Assembly: GCA_964387025.1 (NCBI GenBank)
Contig: CAYLUZ010000008.1
Span: 1 to 64,000, forward strand
Reading direction: 5' to 3'
Origin: PNON01 sp964387025
GTDB lineage: Bacteria > Chloroflexota > Anaerolineae > Anaerolineales > Anaerolineaceae
DNA: 64,000 bases
The notes beneath the pieces were generated by a model that saw only the letters and a list, made by a program, of their open reading frames with translations, did not search any database and had not been told where the DNA came from. Positions 35,198 through 43,810 of the stretch are shown piece after piece. A program made the position numbers and the translations under genes. Positions within the stretch are counted from its first letter, which is position 1. Each line of letters begins with the position of its first letter.

Positions 35198-36675
35198 TGA
35201 ATATTGGCAGAATTAGGACGCAGCTACTTATCATTTCAGGGATTTGCCTGGCAGGTGTCTTTGGATACATTATTACCGCGGGTTTTCATTTCCGAACCGG
35301 GTTTCCACTGGATGATGCATGGATCCATCAAACCTTTGCCCGAAATCTAATTGAATACAAAGAGTGGTCTTTCAATCCAGGCAATCCAACTGCTGGCTCT
35401 ACTTCTCCCCTATGGACGATCTTACTTTCAGTAGCTCACATATTCCACTTAAATCCCCTTTACTGGTCTTACTTTCTAGGCGGGTTATTTTTTATCCTTA
35501 CTTGTCTGTTTGTCATCAGTATTATTAATCAAGCTTATTTGGTGGATAAATGGTTATTAACAGTTTTCATGATCGCTTTAATTCCTCTCGAATGGCATCT
35601 AATTTGGGCAGCATCATCCGGAATGGAGACGATGTTATTTACATTTTTTGTGATTTTCGTATTTTATCTATTTCTTCACAAGGAGATTAATCCAATTGTT
35701 ATCGGATTAATTATCGGCTTGGCCGTTTGGGTACGACCGGAAGGGATTACTTTGATCGGTCCAGCCGGGTTGATGATCATTTATCAAAATTATAATAATC
35801 CAAAAAATTTACTCATAAATCTCATCAAATTAATTGGTTCTTTAATCATTATCCTACTGCCATATTTGTACTTTAATTATTCGTTATCAGGTTCTGTTTG
35901 GCCGAATACTCTGTTAGCCAAGCAAATAGAATATACGAGTAATTTACAAACAAATCCGTTAATACAGTTCTTTAGATTATTTGGAGTTATTTTAGTTGGT
36001 AGTAATTTATTCTTATTGCCTGGATTTGTTTATGGTTTACTTTCGTCAATAAAAACCAAGAAATTGTTTCAAATATCCATATTTCTCTGGTTTTTTGGCT
36101 TTATCCTAATTTACGCCCTAAAGTTGCCAGTGACCTACCAGCATGGCCGTTATCTTATCCCGATCATTCCGGTTTATTTATATCTATCAATTCAAGGAAT
36201 TATTAATTTTATCGAAATAATCAGTAGAAGAAGAATTGGATGGTTAATAGGACAGGTGTGGCTACTTTCTTCGATTTTTATCTCCATAGGATTTTATATT
36301 TTGGGAGCAAAGGCATACGCTTCGGATGTAGCAATCATCGAGACCGAAATGGTTGAACCCAGCTATTGGATAAGGAATAATACTTCACCTGACGCGGTAA
36401 TCGCGGCGCACGACATCGGTGCATTAGGGTATTTCAGCGATCGATTTGTACTAGATCTGGCAGGATTAATCAATAAGGATGTTGTTCCCATTGTTACAAA
36501 CCCTCGAGAGTTGACAAAATACTTAAATGAATCAAATGCAGAATACTTAATGATATTTCCTAACTGGTATTCTGAATCGTTAGAACCTGAATCTCAGTTG
36601 ATTTATAAAGGTAATTTTCCATATGTAACTCAAGCTGGTGGGGAATCAATGGAAATTTATAAGCTCAAAAAGTAA
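35197..36675 (+). CDS. GT-C type membrane glycosyltransferase-like protein
   Basis: A 492-residue polytopic protein, last of the plus-strand run of four. The motifs FPLDDAWIHQTFARNLI and GSTSPLWTILL, and the C-terminal VIAAHDIGALGYFSDRFVLD, pair it with the gene at 25208-26764, suggesting duplication. Coupled to the preceding gene by TAATG. Substrate unknown. Confidence 0.75.
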   Translation: MNIGRIRTQLLIISGICLAGVFGYIITAGFHFRTGFPLDDAWIHQTFARNLIEYKEWSFNPGNPTAGSTSPLWTILLSVAHIFHLNPLYWSYFLGGLFFILTCLFVISIINQAYLVDKWLLTVFMIALIPLEWHLIWAASSGMETMLFTFFVIFVFYLFLHKEINPIVIGLIIGLAVWVRPEGITLIGPAGLMIIYQNYNNPKNLLINLIKLIGSLIIILLPYLYFNYSLSGSVWPNTLLAKQIEYTSNLQTNPLIQFFRLFGVILVGSNLFLLPGFVYGLLSSIKTKKLFQISIFLWFFGFILIYALKLPVTYQHGRYLIPIIPVYLYLSIQGIINFIEIISRRRIGWLIGQVWLLSSIFISIGFYILGAKAYASDVAIIETEMVEPSYWIRNNTSPDAVIAAHDIGALGYFSDRFVLDLAGLINKDVVPIVTNPRELTKYLNESNAEYLMIFPNWYSESLEPESQLIYKGNFPYVTQAGGESMEIYKLKK

Positions 36676-36714
36676 AGAAGTTCTGGTTGTCTATATGTTT
36701 TCAATATTTTTAGG

Positions 36715-36720
36715 TATAAT
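36715..36720 (+). promoter_or_regulatory. Candidate -10 box for the DegS-like kinase gene
   Basis: A perfect TATAAT 67 bases before the start codon of the kinase; no convincing -35 at the right spacing. The gap 36676-36787 is otherwise featureless. Confidence 0.4.
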
Positions 36721-36787
36721 TTACAATTGGTCATAAATTAATATATTTTGGAAATTCATATATCATAAATAGGATTGGAGCTATTCA

Positions 36788-37849
36788 ATGGTACTAACAA
36801 ACGAGAAGGAAGAGGTCAGCCCTGTCGATGAATTTCTAAATGATGTAAGTCAGGAATTGGATCAGACAACTCGATCCTTAAAAGACATTGGAATGATGCT
36901 GGATCAAAGTCAAAATGAACTTAATAAGCTTTCACAAAAAAATAGTCAAATTTCCTCGCAATTACAAAAAACACAATCAAACATTGATTCTATTTCACGA
37001 ACGGAAATTCGAACTTTATATGAAAGTGCCTTGGATGCGCAACAACGATTATTTGTGATGCGTGGACAAATAGAAAAACTTCAGAGTGAACAAAGCCAAT
37101 TAAAAAAATATCAAGGCTTCCTTGAAAAAACTACCAAGATTAATGAACATGGAAAGTCAACTGTTACGGTAAAAAAAGGAAGTGCCTCCGATACGGTTCA
37201 AATGTTAATTAATGCCCAGGAAGTGGAAAGGCAGCGATTATCCCGTCAAATGCATGATGGTCCTGCTCAAGCCCTTTCTAATTTCATATTGCAGACTGAA
37301 ATTGCCATGCGTTTATTTGACATAGATCAAAATCGAGCAAAAGAAGAGCTTGGAAACCTAAAGAATTCTGCAATGAAAACTTTCCAAAAAGTCAGGGAAT
37401 TCATTTTTGAACTTAGGCCTATGATGCTGGATGACCTGGGTTTAGTACCAACCATAAATCGATACGTGGAATCTTACAAAGCTCAAACAGGTTTGGATAT
37501 TGACATCACAATTACCGGATCTGATATCCGCATGGAATCATTTTTAGAAGTCTTAATTTTTAGATCCATCCAGGAATTACTAAGCAGTGCATCACACCAT
37601 AGCCAGGCAAGTAAAATCAAGATTCAGCTAAATATTGATAATGATTCCGTCCGGGTTAGTGTCAACGATAATGGTAAGGGGATCCAAGGCGATGACAAAG
37701 ATACTGATAGCAAGTTAGGTATTAAGCTTATCAGGGATAGAGTTGAAATGCTTGGCGGCAGGACAGATATTGATAGTGTCGAAAATCAGGGTACATTAGT
37801 TTCGATTGAAATGCCAATGGTTAAAGCTTTGGAAACAAAACCGGCTTAA
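36788..37849 (+). CDS. Soluble DegS/LiaS-like sensor histidine kinase (HisKA_3) with altered N box
   Basis: A 353-residue kinase with no membrane segment. Residues about 15-125 are a long coiled coil, as in DegS. The dimerisation and phosphoacceptor region has H156 in VERQRLSRQMHDGPAQAL, followed by a FELRPMMLDDLGL segment. The HATPase domain keeps G1 (VNDNGKGI, 292-299) and a G2-like LGIKLIRDRV, but the N-box position after E263 (ELLSS) has Ser267 where Asn normally binds Mg-ATP. GGAG precedes ATG 36788. No response regulator is adjacent; phosphofructokinase and aldolase follow on the same strand, so metabolic sensing is possible (inference). Confidence 0.85.
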   Translation: MVLTNEKEEVSPVDEFLNDVSQELDQTTRSLKDIGMMLDQSQNELNKLSQKNSQISSQLQKTQSNIDSISRTEIRTLYESALDAQQRLFVMRGQIEKLQSEQSQLKKYQGFLEKTTKINEHGKSTVTVKKGSASDTVQMLINAQEVERQRLSRQMHDGPAQALSNFILQTEIAMRLFDIDQNRAKEELGNLKNSAMKTFQKVREFIFELRPMMLDDLGLVPTINRYVESYKAQTGLDIDITITGSDIRMESFLEVLIFRSIQELLSSASHHSQASKIKIQLNIDNDSVRVSVNDNGKGIQGDDKDTDSKLGIKLIRDRVEMLGGRTDIDSVENQGTLVSIEMPMVKALETKPA

Positions 37850-37886
37850 TCATTATGCAATAATTTATTCTCATAGGAGTAGTTTT

Positions 37887-39056
37887 ATGACAAAGACGAT
37901 TGGTATTTTAACAGGCGGCGGAGACGTGCCAGGCTTAAATCCGTGCATGAAATCAGTAGTATTAAATGCACTTGATTCAGGTTATAAGGTAATGGGTATC
38001 CGGAGAGGATGGGGAGGGCTTTTAAACTACAATCTGGATGAACCTTCTACCCATGAATATTATATTCATCCATTAAATCGCGAAGATGTTAGAAAAATCG
38101 ACCGCAGTGGTGGAACTTTTCTACATACTAGCAGAACAAATCCACAAAAAGTAAAACCGGAAAAAGTTCCTGATTTCCTGAAAACCTCCAGTATGGGCAA
38201 AAAAGTGGATAAAGAAGGAACAATGGATTACACAGATCACGTTAAAAAAGTGATCGAAGCAACAGGAATCGATACCCTGGTTACTATTGGTGGTGATGAC
38301 ACCCTCAGTTATTCAGTTCGACTTCATAAAGAAGGGTTTCCAGTTGTAGCGATTCCAAAAACAATGGATAATGACGTCTTTGGAACCGATTATTGTATCG
38401 GTTTTTCAACAGCAGTTACTCGTTCGGTTGAATTCATCACAAATATGCGTACTTCTGTCGGCTCACATGAGAGAATTGGAGTCATTGAACTATTTGGCCG
38501 CAATTCAGGTGAAACAAGTTTGATCAGTGCATACTTGAGCTATGTAGACCGGGCGATCATTACAGAAGTTCCATGCAATATAGAGAAGCTTACATCCTTC
38601 CTAATGGAAGATAAAAGAAATAATCCATCCAATTACGCCATAATGACAATTTCAGAAGGTGCGATTATCGAAGGTTTGGATGTTGTTGAGACAGGCGAAG
38701 CTGATGCTTATGGTCATAAAAAATTAGGTGGGGTAGGCCAGATAGTCTCAGAAGAAATAAAAAAGAGAACCGGACAGGATATTATGTACCAGGTTGTGGC
38801 ATATTTAATGCGCTCTGGTGCACCTGATTCCCTGGACAGAATGGTAGCCATGTCCTTCGGAAATCTGGCTATGCAGTTAATACGCAGAAATGAAACCGGA
38901 AAAATGGTTGCATTACACGGTGGAAAATATACAACTGTGCCCATTGATATGATATTAACAGGAAAGAAACGCGTAGATGTCCCAAGTTTCTACGATGTTG
39001 AACATTATCTGCCAAGAGTTCATGATTTCATGGGTGTTCCCATGTTCTTGAGTTAG
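37887..39056 (+). CDS. pfp: 6-phosphofructokinase, pyrophosphate-dependent type
   Basis: A 389-residue PFK-family enzyme phosphorylating fructose 6-phosphate. The phosphoryl-donor site reads GGDD (135-138) where ATP enzymes have GGDG. The catalytic loop reads PKTMDND (157-163) where ATP enzymes have PGTIDND. Both the Asp and the Lys are the known markers of PPi-linked PFKs. D161 is the predicted base. The first motif GILTGGGDVPGLN is intact. GGAG precedes ATG 37887; the open frame extends 27 codons upstream but overlaps the kinase gene. An aldolase follows after 21 bases, giving a two-step glycolytic operon. Confidence 0.92.
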   Translation: MTKTIGILTGGGDVPGLNPCMKSVVLNALDSGYKVMGIRRGWGGLLNYNLDEPSTHEYYIHPLNREDVRKIDRSGGTFLHTSRTNPQKVKPEKVPDFLKTSSMGKKVDKEGTMDYTDHVKKVIEATGIDTLVTIGGDDTLSYSVRLHKEGFPVVAIPKTMDNDVFGTDYCIGFSTAVTRSVEFITNMRTSVGSHERIGVIELFGRNSGETSLISAYLSYVDRAIITEVPCNIEKLTSFLMEDKRNNPSNYAIMTISEGAIIEGLDVVETGEADAYGHKKLGGVGQIVSEEIKKRTGQDIMYQVVAYLMRSGAPDSLDRMVAMSFGNLAMQLIRRNETGKMVALHGGKYTTVPIDMILTGKKRVDVPSFYDVEHYLPRVHDFMGVPMFLS

Positions 39057-39077
39057 TTTACATATAGGAGAATTGTA

Positions 39078-40496
39078 ATGAACACGAAAGTATTAGAAGA
39101 AGTTTTAAGTGCTATTGATAACTCCATTGATTATAAAGATGGAAAAGTAACGATAAAAAATGAAAAAGTATTAAGGACGAAAGCTTACCGACTGGCAGAG
39201 ATTTCTGCCCTGGAAAGCGGCGAAAAAGCAGGTTGGGCAAGGTATATTACCCGGTTAGTTGCTGGTGAATTGGGTACATACCCTGCTTCTATTAATGATC
39301 TATATATGGCAAGAGGGAAAGGCAAAATTCCATCTACCTTTACAGTACCCGCAATTAACTTACGGGTTATTGCTTTTGATTGTGCCAGAGCGGTTTTCCG
39401 GACTGCAGGAAAGATAAACGCTGGAGCATTCATTTTTGAGATCGCTAGGTCAGAAATGACCTACACTGATCAAAGGCCGGCTGAATTTACCACATCCATC
39501 CTTGCAGCAGCCATCGCTGAGAAATATACCGGTCCAGTATTCATTCAAGGCGATCACTTTCAAGTATCTCCAAAGAAGTACACGACCGATCCTAAAGCTG
39601 AAATGGAAGCCTTGCGGGCTTTAATCCGTGAAGCAGTTGCAGGTGGATATTTAAATATTGATGTAGATACCTCTACCTTAGTCGACTTAAGTAAACAAAC
39701 GATAAAAGAACAACAGGATGTAAATACTAGCTTATCAGCTGAGTTAACAGCATATATTCGTTCCATGGAACCTGCCGGTGTTTCCATATCAGTTGGCGGT
39801 GAAATTGGAGAAGTTGGTGGCCATAATTCCACAGAAGAAGAGTTGCGAGCATACCTTGATGGTTTCAACCAAAAAATCAAGTTATATGGGAATCTGATAG
39901 GTCTTAGTAAGATCAGTATTCAAACTGGTACATCCCACGGTGGAGTCGTTCTACCAGATGGTACCATAGCCCAGGTCAGCGTTGATTTTGATACCATGCT
40001 AAAACTAAGCCGTATTTCCAGAAAAGACTACGGACTAGGCGGTGCGGTACAACATGGTGCTTCAACACTTCCAGAAAATGCTTTTGGGAAATTTGTTGAA
40101 GCGGAGGCATGCGAGATTCATCTGGCAACGAATTTTGCGAATATATTCTTTGATCTCATTCCAGCAGACTTGAAAAAGCAGATGTATACTTACCTGGATG
40201 AAAAGAGTGCCGCAGATAGAAAACCAGATATGACCGACGAACAATTCTATTACAAGACCAGGAAAAATGTAATTGGACCATTCAAGAAACAATCATGGCA
40301 ATTACCTGCAGCTACAAAAGATACAATATTCAATGCATGGGAACAGCAATTTACAAAACTGTTCGATCTGTTGGCGTTGAAAAATTCCAGTACCTTTGTT
40401 AAAGAAACCATTAAGCATCCTGTTGTTCTACCAAAATTATCTGATTTTCTTGGTGAATCCGCAGCTGATGATAATGTCAGCGACCTCGCCGATTAA
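39078..40496 (+). CDS. fba: Class II fructose-bisphosphate aldolase-like protein, long form
   Basis: A 472-residue metal-dependent aldolase-type TIM barrel. Likely zinc ligands and active-site segments are IQGDH (H160), GGEIGEVGGHN (E242), GTSHGG (H287) and VQHGAST (H326). NIDVDTSTLVDLS corresponds to the DxS strand. It is longer than usual (300-360) because of an N-terminal 85 residues and a C-terminal 110 residues outside the core. AGGAG precedes ATG 39078. Position directly after a PPi-type PFK supports fructose 1,6-bisphosphate as substrate, though a related ketose bisphosphate is possible. Confidence 0.82.
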   Translation: MNTKVLEEVLSAIDNSIDYKDGKVTIKNEKVLRTKAYRLAEISALESGEKAGWARYITRLVAGELGTYPASINDLYMARGKGKIPSTFTVPAINLRVIAFDCARAVFRTAGKINAGAFIFEIARSEMTYTDQRPAEFTTSILAAAIAEKYTGPVFIQGDHFQVSPKKYTTDPKAEMEALRALIREAVAGGYLNIDVDTSTLVDLSKQTIKEQQDVNTSLSAELTAYIRSMEPAGVSISVGGEIGEVGGHNSTEEELRAYLDGFNQKIKLYGNLIGLSKISIQTGTSHGGVVLPDGTIAQVSVDFDTMLKLSRISRKDYGLGGAVQHGASTLPENAFGKFVEAEACEIHLATNFANIFFDLIPADLKKQMYTYLDEKSAADRKPDMTDEQFYYKTRKNVIGPFKKQSWQLPAATKDTIFNAWEQQFTKLFDLLALKNSSTFVKETIKHPVVLPKLSDFLGESAADDNVSDLAD

Positions 40497-40530
40497 TTAT
40501 TTATTTGGAAGCTCTGCAATTTAAGATAAC

Positions 40531-40561
40531 CAAGTGTGGGATTAATAATCTCCCACACTTG
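40531..40561 (+). terminator. Strong hairpin after the PFK-aldolase operon
   Basis: CAAGTGTGGGA and TCCCACACTTG form a perfect 11-bp stem with a 9-base loop, 34 bases after the aldolase stop. The T run is poor (ATTGTTA), so it may stabilise the 3' end rather than terminate fully. Confidence 0.6.
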
Positions 40562-40584
40562 ATTGTTAAAGGCTGAATGAACCA

Positions 40585-41079
40585 ATGGAAGAACAAAATT
40601 TAGATCGAGCCAGGTATAAAGTCATCCCCAGGACACTTATTTTCATTTTTTATGGTGGCGAAATATTGCTCATAAATAAGGTTGGATCGAATATTTGGGA
40701 TGGAAAATCCAATGTTTTAGGCGGACATATAGAAAATGGGGAAGACATTGTTTCATCGGCGAAGCGTGAGCTCTTGGAAGAAGCGGGATTATCTGCGGTT
40801 GAATTGCACTATTGTGGAAATATCATGATCACAGCGGAGAAAGACCTTGGAATAGCTCTACACTTATTTAAAGGTGAGGCAAAAACAAAAGCCATAACAG
40901 CAAGCAATGAAGGGAGTTTAGCTTGGGTAAGGGTGGACGACATTAAGCTGTACCCAGTCAAAAAGGATCTATACGAGTTACTTCCTTTGGTTACAGAATG
41001 GACTGTTGGTGATTCATTAATTATCGGCAAATATAAGAAATCAGGCGATAAAGAATTAAGAAGATATAAAACCGGGTAG
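40585..41079 (+). CDS. Nudix hydrolase
   Basis: A 164-residue enzyme with a complete Nudix box from G47 to L69: G, five residues, E53, seven residues, then RELLEEAGL. The family cleaves nucleoside-diphosphate-X compounds using a divalent metal bound by these glutamates. The beta-strands before the box (LIFIFYGGEILLINK) are typical. No substrate-specific motif is recognised. It follows the strong hairpin of the aldolase operon and is convergent with rsmD (4-base gap). Confidence 0.9.
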   Translation: MEEQNLDRARYKVIPRTLIFIFYGGEILLINKVGSNIWDGKSNVLGGHIENGEDIVSSAKRELLEEAGLSAVELHYCGNIMITAEKDLGIALHLFKGEAKTKAITASNEGSLAWVRVDDIKLYPVKKDLYELLPLVTEWTVGDSLIIGKYKKSGDKELRRYKTG

Positions 41080-41083
41080 AAAA

Positions 41084-41644
41084 TTAGATCTTTCGTTCAA
41101 AAAAGACTAACAGTGTGTTTCCATATTTTCGTTTATCAAATTGGACCAGGTTATTTAGTTGTAGCTGTTCATATTCCTTGGGATGGATTTGGACTATGAC
41201 CCAACCGTCTTGAACAAGATTGTCAATATGATCATCAATGATCAAAATAGCTTCTTTCCACATCGCTTTATATTGTGGTGGAGCCACATAAATGTAATCA
41301 AATACCCGGTCGGATTTTTGGCGAAGTAGAGAAAAAGCATCCCCAAATATTACTTTAGATTGTGTGGTATATCCGGTGTGTTCCAGGTTGAACCTCAAGG
41401 TATTGATCGCATTACGATTCTTATCGCTAAAATTGACAAATGATGCTCCCCGGCTTAAAGCCTCAATTCCAACACTACCTGTTCCGCCAAAAAGATCCCA
41501 GAACACAGCCTCCTCGATATCATGGCCCAGGATGTCGAATAAAGCCTCTTTTACCATATCAGTGATCGGACGCGTTGAATCTCCAGGAACGACCTTAAGG
41601 TGAAATCCACGAACTTTACCCCCAATGATACGTAATCCTGTCAT
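41084..41644 (-). CDS. rsmD: RsmD-type 16S rRNA (guanine966-N2)-methyltransferase with APPQ in place of DPPY
   Basis: A 186-residue Rossmann methyltransferase. The N-terminal RIIGGKVRGFHL and GDSTRPITDMVKEALF are strong RsmD marks, and the SAM site is DLFGGTGSVGIEAL (from D50). The catalytic tetrapeptide, normally DPPY or DPPF, reads APPQ (121-124), so the Asp that orients the target amino group is missing. I recall the same form in other Anaerolineae, so it may be lineage-wide. The start overlaps the UroD-family stop (ATGA). Confidence 0.9.
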   Translation of the reverse strand: MTGLRIIGGKVRGFHLKVVPGDSTRPITDMVKEALFDILGHDIEEAVFWDLFGGTGSVGIEALSRGASFVNFSDKNRNAINTLRFNLEHTGYTTQSKVIFGDAFSLLRQKSDRVFDYIYVAPPQYKAMWKEAILIIDDHIDNLVQDGWVIVQIHPKEYEQLQLNNLVQFDKRKYGNTLLVFFERKI

Positions 41645-42624
41645 AAGACCAGGGACTCCACTGCTTTTCGAGCAGCATAAATATTGACTTCAGGAGTGAT
41701 AACCGGAATGACACAGCCTGTACCAATACATGTGCGGTTTTTATCTGACTCTTCCCAAGTACTAATCACTTCTGCGATAACCTGGTCAGGATTTCCAAGA
41801 GTAATGGCCTTTTGACTAATTCCTCCACAAACAGCAGAATTGGTGATAAGTTTACCATCCTGAAGGGAAAATTCAGATTCTCTGTCATGCCAATTGATCA
41901 AATTTACCGGATAATCTTTTACGCTGTTGAGCATAATATTATTTCCGTGGATGTGTAAAACTCGTATGGAAAAGTCTCGACATGCATTAAGTATTCGTAG
42001 ATCAAATTGCCGGCAGAATTGATCAAATTCTAAATCGGATAATTGAGAGTATTGGGCATGTTGAACAGCATAATAGATACCATCCACATGGAGGGATTGT
42101 AATGCAGAGAGGTAATCAAAAATACTGGCTGTGATCGTCTCCAGGCCTGTTATTAAGGCTTCAGGGAACTTACGGAGGTGTAAGGCTAGATTATCCTTGC
42201 CTATCAGGTTTTTTGCCTGTGAGAGGGGTGAAAAAATGGTTTGAATCATAGGTGTGTTTTTTTCTTTTTGTTTTTGGATCAATTTAACAGCATCGATTGT
42301 TTTTGATAGGAATCCTCGATATGGATCCAATGGTTGAAGATTTTTCCAATCTTCAGGAACTGAAATCGGATAATGAATATAATCCCTGGTTCCTTCAGGA
42401 TTTCCTCGCCACTCATCTTTCACATTCCAATCTACAAGACAATATGACGAAGAGGGTGAAACCTTGATCAGATCAAAGTCAAAACGATTTTGGAAATCAA
42501 GAGTTGCCTTCGCATGTTCTGCTGGATCTTGATCCGCTACCGGGAAATGACGCCACAAGACCAGGGGAGGACGATCAACCGGATTACCATTTATGCACGC
42601 TAATATTCGTTCCTGATGATTCAT
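41641..42624 (-). CDS. Uroporphyrinogen decarboxylase (URO-D) superfamily protein
   Basis: A 327-residue TIM-barrel protein. The N-terminal NHQERILACINGNPVDRPP, the LHIHGNN segment and the C-terminal GTGCVIPVITPEVNI are typical of the URO-D / MtaA methyltransferase superfamily. It looks closer to the uncharacterised branch that includes corrinoid methyltransferases than to true HemE, whose signature PxWxMRQAGRY is absent. It is coupled to the ChlI-like gene (TAATG) and to rsmD (ATGA). The reaction is not predictable. Confidence 0.8.
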   Translation of the reverse strand: MNHQERILACINGNPVDRPPLVLWRHFPVADQDPAEHAKATLDFQNRFDFDLIKVSPSSSYCLVDWNVKDEWRGNPEGTRDYIHYPISVPEDWKNLQPLDPYRGFLSKTIDAVKLIQKQKEKNTPMIQTIFSPLSQAKNLIGKDNLALHLRKFPEALITGLETITASIFDYLSALQSLHVDGIYYAVQHAQYSQLSDLEFDQFCRQFDLRILNACRDFSIRVLHIHGNNIMLNSVKDYPVNLINWHDRESEFSLQDGKLITNSAVCGGISQKAITLGNPDQVIAEVISTWEESDKNRTCIGTGCVIPVITPEVNIYAARKAVESLVL

Positions 42625-43805
42625 TACTTCTCGATTCCTGAAATTACCTGAATAATTTCCTGCTCTTCAATTTCCTGATTAGCAAGATAATCATCAATAA
42701 ATTTTGATCTTCGTAATCGAAGGGCCATTGGCAATACTGCATGGATATCAGATACCATCACTTTTGTTCTACCATCAGCAGCACAATAAGCTCGAGCAGC
42801 TTCAAATAAAGTAATGTCTGCTCTGAGTGAGTCGATTTTCATTCTCTGTATTAGACCAATGCCGTAGGATGCAATTTCATCATCCAGCTCAACACTAGGA
42901 CATATTTTTCGTGCTTGGATCAGATCGGTTCGAGCGTGAATAGTTTCCATATTGAACTGTGAAACCAAGCGGAATGGATTTTCAAGATAGACATGAACTC
43001 GACGATAGGCTTCCATCCGTTCCTGAAGGGTCTCCAACCGGTGAATGACAACCCTCAATCCAAACCGGTCCATGATTTGCGGTCGTAAGCGTCCTTCTTC
43101 CGGATTCATTGAGCCGATTAATGTAAACCTTGAGCGATACTTGCCGGAAGCCAGGCCACGCTTGAGAGTGAAATGACCTTGGGCTGCAGCATCTAAAATT
43201 GCATCAGCAATTTCATCTGGTAACAGATTTATTTCATCTATATACAATATATTTTGATCAGCCTGAGCTAATAAACCTGGTTTTATTCTTAACTTATCCG
43301 GTTTTTTGGTTTGGTCATCAAGACTGCCAATAATATCATCCAGTGTGGTGTTCAAAGGAATCTCAACCATCTTAACTGGATCCGGGTGAGTTAAAGGAAT
43401 GTTATTGGCATATTTTTGAGCACACTCAGGGCAAACAGCATCAATACCTGCCTCTTCAATATCTTCAGGTATGCAGCCATAATAGCATGAGCTTCGGTCT
43501 ACTTGAGGTAATAATGGGAGCAATGACCGGACTGCGGTTGTTTTCCCGGTTCCGCGAGGACCTAACAATAAAACACCGCCTAAAGATGGATTTATCAGCG
43601 ATAAGAGCAACGCGACTTTCATCTCGCGTTGGCTTACAATTGCTAAAAAGGGAAATGGTTGAACATCAGCCTGAGTTGATATCTCATCAGCTGATAGAAG
43701 GCTGCTTATTGGAAAATTTTTCCCTGTGGCTGCATCAATTAGGTCCTGGAGAGAAGAAATATTTTCTGGAATATTCTGCTCAGTTATATTGTTATCTTCT
43801 TCCAT
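42624..43805 (-). CDS. Magnesium-chelatase subunit I-like AAA+ ATPase
   Basis: A 393-residue ATPase of the ChlI/BchI family. Walker A GPRGTGKTT (82-90), Walker B ILYIDE (186-191) and the GSMNPEEGRLRPQIMDRFGL sensor and arginine region are intact. Four cysteines (107, 111, 125, 128) form a CxxxC...CxxC insert. In photosynthetic bacteria this motor drives Mg insertion with ChlD and ChlH, neither of which is in the window. Many non-phototrophs use ChlI-like ATPases with VWA partners for other metal-loading or remodelling tasks, so a non-chlorophyll role is likely here (inference). Confidence 0.85.
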   Translation of the reverse strand: MEEDNNITEQNIPENISSLQDLIDAATGKNFPISSLLSADEISTQADVQPFPFLAIVSQREMKVALLLSLINPSLGGVLLLGPRGTGKTTAVRSLLPLLPQVDRSSCYYGCIPEDIEEAGIDAVCPECAQKYANNIPLTHPDPVKMVEIPLNTTLDDIIGSLDDQTKKPDKLRIKPGLLAQADQNILYIDEINLLPDEIADAILDAAAQGHFTLKRGLASGKYRSRFTLIGSMNPEEGRLRPQIMDRFGLRVVIHRLETLQERMEAYRRVHVYLENPFRLVSQFNMETIHARTDLIQARKICPSVELDDEIASYGIGLIQRMKIDSLRADITLFEAARAYCAADGRTKVMVSDIHAVLPMALRLRRSKFIDDYLANQEIEEQEIIQVISGIEK

Positions 43806-43810
43806 GATCT

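Noticed and set aside
23926..36675. Horizontally acquired genomic island carrying the glycosyltransferases.
   Set aside because: No integrase, transposase, direct repeats or tRNA boundary is visible. The AT-rich look can be explained by hydrophobic codons.
42624..43805. Evidence of photosynthesis from the ChlI/BchI-like gene.
   Set aside because: No other chlorophyll, reaction-centre or chlorosome gene is present, and ChlI-like ATPases are common in non-phototrophs.
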